Source: Thermohalobaculum sp964576075
GTDB lineage: Bacteria > Pseudomonadota > Alphaproteobacteria > Rhodobacterales > Rhodobacteraceae
Assembly (NCBI GenBank): GCA_964576075.1
Contig: CAZNTX010000072.1
Coordinates: forward strand, 1-20,186
Direction: 5' to 3'
DNA: 20,186 nucleotides
The notes beneath the pieces are model-generated. The model ran no database searches. It saw only the letters and a program-made list of their open reading frames with translations, and was not told where the DNA came from. Positions within the stretch are counted from its first letter, which is position 1, and each line of letters begins with the position of its first letter. The position numbers and the translations under genes are program-made. Below are positions 13,559 through 20,069 of this stretch, piece after piece.

Positions 13559-13912
13559 ATGATGGGGGAGATCCGGCGCATCGGATTGCTGAGCGCGGGC
13601 ACCGTCTGCGCGCTGATGGCGGCGACGGGGACGGTCTTCCTCGGCCTCTGCCTGCTCGTCGCGGTCGCCCTCTCGGGCGAGGCGGCGCTCTTCCGGGAGA
13701 TCGGGGGGATGGACCCCGACGCGCCCGCGGATGTCTGGACCGGCGTCGTCGTCGCCCTCGCCGGCACGATCTGGCTGACCCTCGCCGCAGCCCTCGCCCT
13801 CGCCGCGGGGTTCGTCCTCGGCGTGCTGGCCGCCGCGGCCTACAATGTCTGGGCCGGGATCGCGGGCGGCCTGCGCATCGCCGTCGTCGACCCCCGCCCG
13901 CGCGACCCCTGA
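13559..13912 (+). CDS. Small two-helix membrane protein, DUF3566-like
   Basis: The 117-residue product has two strong membrane helices (about residues 10-37 and 59-96) separated by an acidic loop (REIGGMDPDAPADVW), and ends YNVWAGIAGGLRIAVVD. The layout and the final YN-x-AG-x-GG pattern resemble DUF3566 membrane domains, but I recall the family only from its general form. GGGAGG lies 7 bases before the first of two adjacent ATG codons at 13559 and 13562. It is divergent from rnhB across 65 bases, and its stop lies 3 bases from that of the convergent radical SAM gene. No function can be assigned. Confidence 0.7.
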   Translation: MMGEIRRIGLLSAGTVCALMAATGTVFLGLCLLVAVALSGEAALFREIGGMDPDAPADVWTGVVVALAGTIWLTLAAALALAAGFVLGVLAAAAYNVWAGIAGGLRIAVVDPRPRDP

Positions 13913-13915
13913 GCC

Positions 13916-15022
13916 TCAGAGCCCCAGGCTGAGCTGGCCGTCCCCCGCTTCCGGCCGGCGGAACAGATCGCACCGCAGGGGCGGCAGGCGCTCGGCGAGC
14001 CCGTGGCGCTTGGCCGCGAGCGCCACGCGCCGCGCGATCAGCCGCGCATGCACGCCCTCGCCCCGCATCCGCTTGCCCCAGGCGGGGTCGTAGTCCCGCC
14101 CGCCATGGAGCTCGCGCACCTTGCCCATCACCCGCGCCGCCCGGTCCGGGAACTCGCGCGCCAGCCAGTCCCGGAACAGCCCGGAGACCTCGAGCGGCAG
14201 ACGCAGCACCGTGTGGCTGACCCGCCCCGCGCCGGCCTCCGCCGCCGCGGCGACGAGGCGCTCGATCTCGTGGTCGTTGATCGCGGGGATCACCGGGGCG
14301 AGGTTCACCTGCACCGGCACCCCGGCCTGCGCGAGCGCCCGCACCGCCCTCAGCCGGCGCACCGGCGCCGCCGCCCGCGGCTCCATCCGCCGCGAGAGCC
14401 GGACGTCGAGCGTCGTCACCGAGACGGCGACCTGCACGAGCCCGGCACGCCCCATCGGCCCCAGAATGTCGAGATCCCGCAGGATATGCGCGCCCTTGGT
14501 CGTGACGAACAGCGGATGGCCGTGATCGCGGAAAACCTCGAGCAGCGCCCGCATGATCCCCCGCTCCACATCCACCGGCTGATAGGGATCCGTGTTGGTC
14601 CCGATGGCGATCGGCTCGACCCGATAGGAGGGCTTGGCGAAAGCCGCCCGCAGCAGCTCGGCCGCCCGCGGCTTCACCACCAGCCGCGTCTCGAAATCGA
14701 GCCCCGGGGAGAGGCCGAGCTGGGCATGGGAGGGCCGGGCGAAGCAATAGATGCAGCCATGCTCGCAGCCCCGATAGGGGTTGATCGAGCGGGTGAAGGG
14801 CAGATCCGGCGAGGCGTTCTTGGCGAGGATGCTGCGGCTCGTGTCGAGGATCGTCTCGGTGCGGATCGGGGGGAGATCCTCCGCCCGGTCCCAGCCATCC
14901 GCGACCCGCTCGGTCCGCAGCCGGTCGTAGCGCACGGCGGGATTGCGCCCCGCCGCCCGGCCGCGGCGGCTCTCCGCCTCGACCTCGTCGCCTGCCCCGT
15001 CCTCTGTGCGCCGCTCCGCCAT
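13916..15022 (-). CDS. PA0069-family radical SAM protein
   Basis: The 368-residue product has the radical SAM cluster C86-x3-C90-x2-C93 in NPYRGCEHGCIYCFARP. SplB-like features follow: IAIGTNTDPYQPVD, a FVTTKGAHILRDLDIL strand-helix, and VSVTTLDVRLSRRMEPRA, matching PA0069-type proteins related to spore photoproduct lyase. The substrate is unknown. The immediate upstream region carries a GAAC-N7-GAAC box covering a candidate -10, so DNA-damage (LexA) control and a role in damage response are likely by inference. There is no ribosome binding site before ATG 15022 and the predicted transcript would begin at or next to it, suggesting leaderless translation. It converges with the small membrane protein. 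Confidence 0.9.
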   Translation of the reverse strand: MAERRTEDGAGDEVEAESRRGRAAGRNPAVRYDRLRTERVADGWDRAEDLPPIRTETILDTSRSILAKNASPDLPFTRSINPYRGCEHGCIYCFARPSHAQLGLSPGLDFETRLVVKPRAAELLRAAFAKPSYRVEPIAIGTNTDPYQPVDVERGIMRALLEVFRDHGHPLFVTTKGAHILRDLDILGPMGRAGLVQVAVSVTTLDVRLSRRMEPRAAAPVRRLRAVRALAQAGVPVQVNLAPVIPAINDHEIERLVAAAAEAGAGRVSHTVLRLPLEVSGLFRDWLAREFPDRAARVMGKVRELHGGRDYDPAWGKRMRGEGVHARLIARRVALAAKRHGLAERLPPLRCDLFRRPEAGDGQLSLGL

Positions 15023-15027
15023 GTCTG

Positions 15028-15042
15028 GAACATTAGCAGAAC
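15028..15042 (-). promoter_or_regulatory. LexA (SOS) box of the radical SAM gene
   Basis: GAAC at 15028-15031 and GAAC at 15039-15042 are separated by exactly 7 bases; on the gene strand this reads GTTC-N7-GTTC, the established alphaproteobacterial LexA site. It ends 5 bases before the start codon. No second such box was noticed in the window. Confidence 0.7.
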
Positions 15043-15057
15043 ATCCGCCCCGCGCAA
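15030..15057 (-). promoter_or_regulatory. Candidate promoter overlapping the SOS box
   Basis: On the gene strand TTGCGC (15052-15057), 16 bases, then TAATGT (15030-15035) form a plausible -35/-10 pair. The -10 lies inside the LexA box, so bound LexA would block it. The predicted start of transcription falls 6-8 bases after the -10, essentially on the ATG. Confidence 0.4.
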
Positions 15058-15071
15058 GCGGTCGTCGCCGA

Positions 15072-15161
15072 GGCGCGGCCCCCGGCGGCCTGTGGGGGGC
15101 GCAGGGGCCGCAGCCGGGGCCGGCGACTGCCCGGGTGGGTGGGGCCGCCGGGGGCCGCGCC
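15072..15161 (+). repeat. G-tract hairpin element, copy C
   Basis: Arms 15072-15090 and 15143-15161 are perfect 19-bp inverted repeats exactly 52 nt apart. The core is class 1 like copy A (TGTGGGGGGCGC at the start, CAGCCGG in the middle, CTGCCCGGGTGGGTGG at the end), but the arms (GGCGCGGCCCCCGGCGGCC) are unrelated to A's. It is 18 bases after the stop of the aminotransferase gene and upstream of the radical SAM promoter. Its G-rich strand is opposite to the transcribed genes. Confidence 0.85.
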
Positions 15162-15179
15162 GGGGGGCCGCCGGGCGAC

Positions 15180-16460
15180 TCAGGCGCCGCGGAGCCCCGT
15201 CGTGTCCACCCGCTCGGGCCGATAGGCCGCCCCGATCGCCGCCGCCGCCGCGGCGACCCCGGAGCCCCCCATGGGCGCCGCCATCGCCGAGAGCACCGAT
15301 TCGACGGTGGCCAGCGCGCCGAGGAGCTGCGGCGGGTTCATATGCCCCATATGCCCGATTCGGAACGTCCGGCCCTCGAACTGCCCGAGCCCGATCCCGA
15401 GCGTCAGCCCCGCCTCCCGCTCGGCGACGGCGCGCAGCGTCACCGCGTCGATCCCGCCCGTGAGCACCGTCGTCACCGCGTTCGACCGCTCGGCAGGCTC
15501 GAGGACATGGAAGTCGAGCCCCCCCGGCGCCGCCCAAGCCGCGACCGCCGCGCGCACCGCCTCGGCAAAGACGCCGTGCCGGGCCCAGACATTCTCGAGC
15601 CCCTCCTCGGCGATCATGTCGAGCGCCGCCCGCAGCCCGTAGAGATGCGTGACCGGCGGCGTCCCGCAATAGCGCAGATAATGCGCCCCCTCGGCCATCC
15701 GCGGGGTCCAGTCCCAATAGGCGGTGCGCAGATCGGCGCGCTTGTGGGCCTCGAGCGCCTTCTCGGAGGCCCAGACGAAGCCGAGCCCCGGCGGCACCAT
15801 CAGCCCCTTCTGCGAGCCGGCGACGGTGACGTCGACCCCCCAGGCGTCCATCCGATACTCGACGCAGCCGAAGGAGGCGATGCAGTCGACCATCAGGAGC
15901 GCCGGATGCCCCGCCGCATCCATCGCCGCCCGGATCGCGGGGATGTCGTTGATCGCCGAGGAGGCGGTGTCGACCTGCACGACGAGGATCGCCTTGATCT
16001 CGTGGTCCCGGTCCGCACGCAGCCGCGTCTCCACCGCCTGCGGATCGACGGCGCGGCGCTCCGGCGCCTCCAGCACCTCGATCTCGACGCCGGAGACCGC
16101 GGCCATCCGCCCCCAGATCGAGGCGAATCGCCCGCATTCGAGGACCAGCGCCTTGTCGCCCTTCGAGAGGGTGTTGGTCGTCGCCATCTCCCAGGCGCCG
16201 TGGCCGTTGGCGATCGCGACGAAGGGCTGCCCGGAGGTTCCCGCGAGCCCCGGAAGCTCCGCCAGGACGCTCTCGGAGAGCGCCACGAGATCGCCCTCGT
16301 AGATGTTGGGCATCGGCGCGTGCATGGCGCTCAGCACCCGGTGGGGGATCACCGAGGGGCCGGGGATCGCCGTCAGATGCGGGCCTGCATTGAGCGTCGC
16401 GCCGTCCGGCAGCGCAGCGCCCGCGCCCGTGGCGACCGGGGAGAACTCGTTGGGGGCCAT
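15180..16460 (-). CDS. Class V aminotransferase (alanine/serine-glyoxylate type)
   Basis: A PLP-dependent fold-type I enzyme of 426 residues. Key sites are IPGPSVIP (about residues 32-39), GHGAWEMATTNTL (87-98) at the phosphate cup, D192 in LLMVDCIASFG, which pairs with the pyridine nitrogen, and the Schiff-base lysine K218 in VTVAGSQKGLMVPPG. The C-terminal FRIGHMGHMNPPQLLGALAT holds the carboxylate-binding arginine. This pattern fits the alanine-, serine- or aspartate-glyoxylate aminotransferases; sequence alone does not settle the amino donor. ATG 16460 follows GAGGTGAGAG. A weak promoter (TTGCCT 16512-16517, 16 bases, TAGGGT 16490-16495) may precede it. Confidence 0.9.
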   Translation of the reverse strand: MAPNEFSPVATGAGAALPDGATLNAGPHLTAIPGPSVIPHRVLSAMHAPMPNIYEGDLVALSESVLAELPGLAGTSGQPFVAIANGHGAWEMATTNTLSKGDKALVLECGRFASIWGRMAAVSGVEIEVLEAPERRAVDPQAVETRLRADRDHEIKAILVVQVDTASSAINDIPAIRAAMDAAGHPALLMVDCIASFGCVEYRMDAWGVDVTVAGSQKGLMVPPGLGFVWASEKALEAHKRADLRTAYWDWTPRMAEGAHYLRYCGTPPVTHLYGLRAALDMIAEEGLENVWARHGVFAEAVRAAVAAWAAPGGLDFHVLEPAERSNAVTTVLTGGIDAVTLRAVAEREAGLTLGIGLGQFEGRTFRIGHMGHMNPPQLLGALATVESVLSAMAAPMGGSGVAAAAAAIGAAYRPERVDTTGLRGA

Positions 16461-16524
16461 CTCTCTCACCTCTTGCGTGGATGCGCGGCACCCTACACCC
16501 GCGCGCGGGCCAGGCAAGCGCGGC

Positions 16525-17244
16525 CTATTCGCGGCGCAGCACGCGGTCGGTCAGGAACTTCCCCCAGCCGGTGGCGCGGTGCTCGGCCATGATGCGGGCG
16601 GGGTCGTAGGCGGTCTCGATCCAGGTCTCGAGCGGCACGCGGCCGCCGGTCTCGCGCTCGTAGGCGTCGAAGAAGGCGTCGAGCACCCCGGTCTTGCCCT
16701 GCCGGACATGGCCGAAGCGCAGCGCGAGCTGCCCCTTCGCTTCGGAGACGGGCCGGCCCTCCGCGAGCGCGAGATAGAGCGCGGCCATGAAGCCCGCCCG
16801 GTCGGCGCCCGATTTGCAGTGGAAGAGCACCGGATAGTCGAGCGTCTCGAAGAGCCGCCGCGCGGCGGCGAGCTCGGCCCGGGAGGGCAGCGCGCGCGAG
16901 CGCAGGACGAATTTGTGGAAGGCGAGGCCGGCCTTCTCGCAGGCCTCCTTCTCGAGCGGCAGGGAGCCGAAGAACTGCCCGCCCCGCAGCGAGACCACCG
17001 AGCGCCCCCCCGCGCGCGCGAAGCGGCGCAGATGATGCGGCGCGGGCTGTGCCGAGCGCCAGGCGCGCGGGCCGACGGGGTGCATGTTGACATAGACGTA
17101 GCGGATCAGGCCGTGATCGACGAAGAGCATGTTGGTCCAGGCGCGCAGCCGGTCGAAGGAGGTCTCGAGCGGGCGGTTCCAGCGGGCGATGCGCCGCTGG
17201 CGGCGCCGCTGCCAGTCCGAATTGGGGTCCATGCTCTTGCCCAT
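16525..17244 (-). CDS. Cys-based tyrosine/dual-specificity-type phosphatase
   Basis: The 239-residue product has the catalytic loop H-C143-x5-R149 (FHCKSGADRAGFMAALY), the signature of cysteine phosphatases. Upstream it has RSAQPAPHHLRRFA and VVSLRG, typical of the atypical DSP/Y_phosphatase3 group. The N-terminus is Arg-rich (SDWQRRRQRRIARW) with a hydrophobic stretch WTNMLFVDHGLIRYVYVN. The physiological substrate, protein or lipid/sugar phosphate, is unknown. ATG 17244 gives a start without a strong ribosome binding site; ATG 17232 four codons later is an alternative. It precedes the aminotransferase by 64 bases and follows element D. Confidence 0.85.
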   Translation of the reverse strand: MGKSMDPNSDWQRRRQRRIARWNRPLETSFDRLRAWTNMLFVDHGLIRYVYVNMHPVGPRAWRSAQPAPHHLRRFARAGGRSVVSLRGGQFFGSLPLEKEACEKAGLAFHKFVLRSRALPSRAELAAARRLFETLDYPVLFHCKSGADRAGFMAALYLALAEGRPVSEAKGQLALRFGHVRQGKTGVLDAFFDAYERETGGRVPLETWIETAYDPARIMAEHRATGWGKFLTDRVLRRE

Positions 17245-17304
17245 GGCCGGCGGCGATAGCACCGCCCCCGGGCGCCGGCAAGCGAAAGCGGCCCCCTCCG
17301 GCCC

Positions 17305-17416
17305 GGCGGCCCCCGCCCGCGGCCCCGAGAGGCCCCACCCACCCCGGCCGCCCTGGCGCCCGGCGGCGCCGGCGGCCTTCCCCCCAGGCCTCTCGGGGCC
17401 GCGGGCGGGGGCCGCC
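17305..17416 (-). repeat. G-tract hairpin element, copy D
   Basis: Arms 17305-17334 and 17387-17416 are perfect 30-bp inverted repeats exactly 52 nt apart. Read on the minus strand the core is class 2 and matches copy B at 48 of 52 positions, although D's arms are a different class, shared with copy E. It lies 51 bases after the MFS transporter stop and on its coding strand. The remaining parts of the 17245-17467 gap show nothing recognisable. Confidence 0.88.
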
Positions 17417-17467
17417 TGCCGCGCCTCGAGCGACGGCGCGTGCCGGGGCCTGGCAGGCTCCGCGAGA

Positions 17468-18712
17468 TCAGCCGGCCCGGCGGCGCGCGATCTCCCGCGC
17501 CCCGAGCAGGCAGAGGCCCGCGACGACGAGCGCCGCGGCCGCGAGCCCGCCCGCCTGCGCCGGGAAGCCGATCCCCGCGTCGATGAGCAGCCCCGTCGCG
17601 CCGGGGCCCGCGGCCGTCGCCACCACCATGGCCGTCGTCGCCATCGCGCGCACGGAGCCGAGATTGCGCGTCCCGTAGAGTTCCGGCCAGAGCGCCCCCC
17701 AGAGCGCCTGGGCGAGCCCTTGGGTGAGGCCGGTGAGCGCCAGCACCCCGAGCCAGCCCGCGACCGTCCCCGCCGGGCCGAGGAGCGCCGTGCCCGCCGC
17801 GATCGGCGGGAGGAAGACCGGCAGGAGCCGCCCCGGCCCCGCCCGGTCGACGACCCATCCCCCCGCCAGCGAGGCCGCCACCGTGAGCCCCGCATAGACC
17901 GGATAGCCCGCCGCCATCGCCGCGAGCGCCCAGCCCTTTTCCTCGGAGATGTGCACCTGGTGGAAGAACAGCACCGTGCCGATGAAGGGCGGCGTCAGCA
18001 CCGCGGGCATCAGCGCCCAGAACAGCCAGTCGCCGAGCACGCCGCGCCGGTCCCAGTGCCGCCCGTCGAGGCCCGGGTGGCTCTCGCCGCCCGCAGCCCC
18101 CGCCGGCGCCCGCCCCTTGGCGAGCGCCCAAGCGAGAAGCGGCGCCGCGCCGAGCGCGAGAAACGCCGCCACCCCGAGCCAGACCTCGCGCCAGCCGATG
18201 ACGGCAGCGAGCGCCACCGCGAGGCTCGGCAGCAGCGCCTCGCCCGTGGAGAAGCCGAGCCCCGCGATCGCCACCGCGCGCCCCCGCCGGGCCCGGAACC
18301 AGCGGCCCATCGCCGTGATCGCGATATGGCTCGTCATCCCCTGCCCGCAGAGCCGGAGCCCGTAGACCGTCGCCCCGAGCGCGAGCGCCGAGCCGCCGAA
18401 GAGCGCGCCGCCCGCCATCGCCGCCGCCGCACCGGCATAGACCAGCATCACCGCCACCGCGAGCCGGTCGATCCGGATCCGGTCGGCCAGCGCCCCGGCC
18501 TGCAGGAGCGTCAGAGCCGAGGCCAGCGTCGCCGCGGTGTAGAGCGCGCCCCATTCACCGTCCGAGAGCCCGTAGGCCGCCCGGATCTCGCCGGCGAAGA
18601 GCGAGATGAAGAAGGTCTGTCCGAAGGAGGAGAGGAAGCAGAGCCCGAACCCCGCGCCGAGCCAGCGCGCGTTCTCGCGATAGAAACCTGGGATCCGGGG
18701 AAGCGGGCGCAT
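17468..18712 (-). CDS. MFS transporter
   Basis: A 414-residue inner-membrane protein with about twelve hydrophobic helices in two halves. They are joined by a polar loop near residues 200-225 (KGRAPAGAAGGESHPGLDGRHW). The cytoplasmic loop between helices 2 and 3 carries ADRIRIDRL, a variant of the MFS motif A, and GRWFRARRGRAVAIAG lies between helices 4 and 5. The substrate cannot be inferred; the sequence is general for oxalate/monocarboxylate-like MFS groups but not specific. ATG 18712 has GAGGGGGG upstream. The frame of the upstream VPLPA gene runs 202 bases into it, out of frame. Confidence 0.9.
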   Translation of the reverse strand: MRPLPRIPGFYRENARWLGAGFGLCFLSSFGQTFFISLFAGEIRAAYGLSDGEWGALYTAATLASALTLLQAGALADRIRIDRLAVAVMLVYAGAAAAMAGGALFGGSALALGATVYGLRLCGQGMTSHIAITAMGRWFRARRGRAVAIAGLGFSTGEALLPSLAVALAAVIGWREVWLGVAAFLALGAAPLLAWALAKGRAPAGAAGGESHPGLDGRHWDRRGVLGDWLFWALMPAVLTPPFIGTVLFFHQVHISEEKGWALAAMAAGYPVYAGLTVAASLAGGWVVDRAGPGRLLPVFLPPIAAGTALLGPAGTVAGWLGVLALTGLTQGLAQALWGALWPELYGTRNLGSVRAMATTAMVVATAAGPGATGLLIDAGIGFPAQAGGLAAAALVVAGLCLLGAREIARRRAG

Positions 18713-19254
18713 CGCCCCCCTCTAGGCGAGATCCCGCCCCCGCGCCAGAGGCCTCGGGTCAGCCCCGCCGCGGGCAGCGGCACCGCCGCCCCGGCCAGCG
18801 TGATCGTCGGCGTGCCCTCGGCCGCCTGCAGCGCGACCGTCCCGCCGGAGACAAAACTCGAGAAGGCGAAATCCAGCGTGCCGGTCCCGGAGAAGCTCAG
18901 CGTCTCGCCGACGATGGGGACGCCCGCGAAGCCGATCCGCAGGTCGTCGCCTGGCCCCGCCCCGTCGTCGTCGAGCACGAGGACGGTCGGCCCGCGCGCC
19001 CCGCTGGCCGATCCGACCACAGAGATGCCGCAGAAATCCGCGTTCGACCCGTCGAAGGAGCCGGCGATCGCCACGAAGTCGACCGGCAAGCCCCCTTGTA
19101 GGAGGGAGTCGATCGCCCCGGTCGCGACAACCGATCCGCCGAAGGCCACCGCCGTCCGGCTTCCGCCGTCGATCGGCGAAAAATCCATCGTGACCGCCGC
19201 CGCCCGTTCGGCCAGTCCCACCGCCAGCGCGGCCCCCAGGAGCGGAGTGGTCAC
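18511..19254 (-). CDS. VPLPA-CTERM-type secreted protein with lost C-terminal anchor
   Basis: GTG 19254 has GGGGAGG 5 bases upstream and is followed by a short signal peptide (LLGAALAVGLAERAAA). A beta-rich, Gly/Ser/Asp-rich exported domain follows (VLDDDGAGPGDDLRIGFAG, then SFSGTGTLDFAFSSFVSGG). Residues 158-162 are VPLPA, the exosortase sorting motif seen in Rhodobacterales. Instead of the expected membrane helix and basic tail, the frame continues as GLTRGLWRGGGISPRGG and runs 202 bases into the MFS gene out of frame, to a stop at 18511. No other frame supplies the helix. The natural part is 18763-19254. The product is probably a broken remnant that can no longer be anchored. Function is unknown. 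Confidence 0.6.
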   Translation of the reverse strand: MTTPLLGAALAVGLAERAAAVTMDFSPIDGGSRTAVAFGGSVVATGAIDSLLQGGLPVDFVAIAGSFDGSNADFCGISVVGSASGARGPTVLVLDDDGAGPGDDLRIGFAGVPIVGETLSFSGTGTLDFAFSSFVSGGTVALQAAEGTPTITLAGAAVPLPAAGLTRGLWRGGGISPRGGRCARFPGSQVSIARTRAGSARGSGSASSPPSDRPSSSRSSPARSGRPTGSRTVNGARSTPRRRWPRL

Positions 19255-19314
19255 AGACCCCTCCCCTCGCAAGACTGCACGCTACCCGCCCGCCCGAATG
19301 TCCAGCCTATGCGT

Positions 19315-19431
19315 CCCGGCCGCCGCCGCCCGCGGCCCCGAGAGGCGGGGGGGAAGGCCGCCGTCGCCGCCGGGCGGACCGGCGGCCGGGGTGGGTGGGG
19401 CCTCTCGGGGCCGCGGGCGGCGGCGGCCGGG
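19315..19431 (+). repeat. G-tract hairpin element, copy E
   Basis: Arms 19315-19346 and 19400-19431 are perfect 32-bp inverted repeats, the longest in the window. The core is class 2 (GGGGGGGAA, inner stem GGCCGCC with GGCGGCC, then GGGGTGGGTGGG), one base shorter than in copies B and D. A 19-base arm block (GCCCGCGGCCCCGAGAGGC) is shared with copy D. It starts 23 bases after the stop of the His/Tyr-rich protein gene, with the G-rich strand opposite to it. The rest of 19255-19453 is featureless. Confidence 0.88.
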
Positions 19432-19453
19432 GGCTGCGCCGGGCGAGCGCGCC

Positions 19454-19921
19454 TCAGTAGCCGTGATAGACCGGGTAGCCATGGCGGCGCAGCGGCCGGA
19501 TCTCCGACCACGGCCCCCGTGGGCCGTAATAGCCGTGCCGCGGCTTCGGATGCGGGCGTTGGATCCACGACTTGTAGCGGTGCCCATGGCCCCAGCGATA
19601 GCCGTGCCGGGCGCCGTGGCGATAGCCGTGCCGGCTGCCGTCGCGATAGCCGTGCCGGTAGCCGCGGCGATAGCCATGCCGGTAGCCCCGCCCGTGGCGA
19701 TAGCGATAGCCGGGCCGGCCCCAGCCCCCGGCGAGCTCCTGGCCCGCTTCGGCCTCCGCGACCGGCTCTGCCGCCCCCGGCAGCGTCGCGGCGGCCGCCA
19801 CCCCCTCCGTCGGCGCCGGATCGATCGCCGCGGCGGCCTGGGTCGCGGTGCCCGCGAGGAGCCCGCCTGCCAACACCCCGGCTGCGAGGAGCCCGACGGG
19901 GGCCATGCGTGTCTTGGGCAT
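19454..19921 (-). CDS. Secreted Arg/His/Gly/Tyr-repeat protein
   Basis: The 155-residue product has a signal peptide (MAPVGLLAAGVLAGGLLAGT, cleavage near AAAA at residues 29-32), an acidic Ala-rich linker (residues 33-66), and a strongly basic C-terminus. The C-terminus has four octapeptide repeats of the form xGxRHGYR (residues 78-109) and a WGHGHRYKSW and RHGYPVYHGY tail. It has no cysteines. Such His/Tyr-rich exported proteins may bind metals or surface polymers, but I do not recognise a named family. ATG 19921 has GGGAGG 5 bases upstream. It is divergent from leuD across 148 bases. Confidence 0.8.
   Translation of the reverse strand: MPKTRMAPVGLLAAGVLAGGLLAGTATQAAAAIDPAPTEGVAAAATLPGAAEPVAEAEAGQELAGGWGRPGYRYRHGRGYRHGYRRGYRHGYRDGSRHGYRHGARHGYRWGHGHRYKSWIQRPHPKPRHGYYGPRGPWSEIRPLRRHGYPVYHGY
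19595..19690 (-). repeat. 24-bp tandem repeat inside the His/Tyr-rich gene
   Basis: Four head-to-tail 24-bp units (19595-19618, 19619-19642, 19643-19666, 19667-19690) each begin GCGATAGCC on the plus strand and continue RTGCCGG with a variable last third. They encode RGYRHGYR twice, then DGSRHGYR and HGARHGYR. The near-identical DNA half suggests recent slippage or unequal crossing over. A shorter GCGATA-GCGATAGCC stretch follows at 19697. Confidence 0.85.
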
Positions 19922-20069
19922 CTCTGCCTCCCTTCTTTCGCTGTCGATGCCCTTTGCACGCGCCCTCGGCCCGCTTCCGGCGCTCACGCCCCCGCGAGCG
20001 GCGCGCCCCGCCTTGCGCCCGGGCCCCGCTTCGGGCTTATGGAGGGCGACGAGCGAAAGGAGCCCGCCC

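Noticed and set aside
12772..13767. N-terminal extension of CcrM upstream to 13767
   Set aside because: The extension is antisense-like Arg/Gly-rich sequence overlapping rnhB in another frame. The ATG at 12771 has a good ribosome binding site and CcrM length.
13912..13930. A terminator in the 3-base convergent gap between the membrane protein and the radical SAM gene
   Set aside because: Only a 5-bp AGCCT/AGGCT match is present and it lies within coding sequence.
13506..14747. N-terminal extension of RNase HII to 14747
   Set aside because: It would overlap the radical SAM gene and the divergent membrane protein. The catalytic domain starts naturally at 13493.
16303..17259. A 318-codon plus-strand frame opposite the phosphatase gene
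   Set aside because: It is antisense to a phosphatase with an intact HC-x5-R site and has no recognisable domain.
702..19431. REP/BIME palindromes spread by a RAYT transposase, or MITEs with terminal inverted repeats
   Set aside because: Those families keep a common arm or terminal sequence. Here arms differ between copies while their pairing is kept, and no target duplication or transposase is seen. I cannot exclude a distant source elsewhere in the genome.
19595..19690. CRISPR-like regular repeat
   Set aside because: The units are 24 bp without spacers and keep the reading frame of an exported protein.
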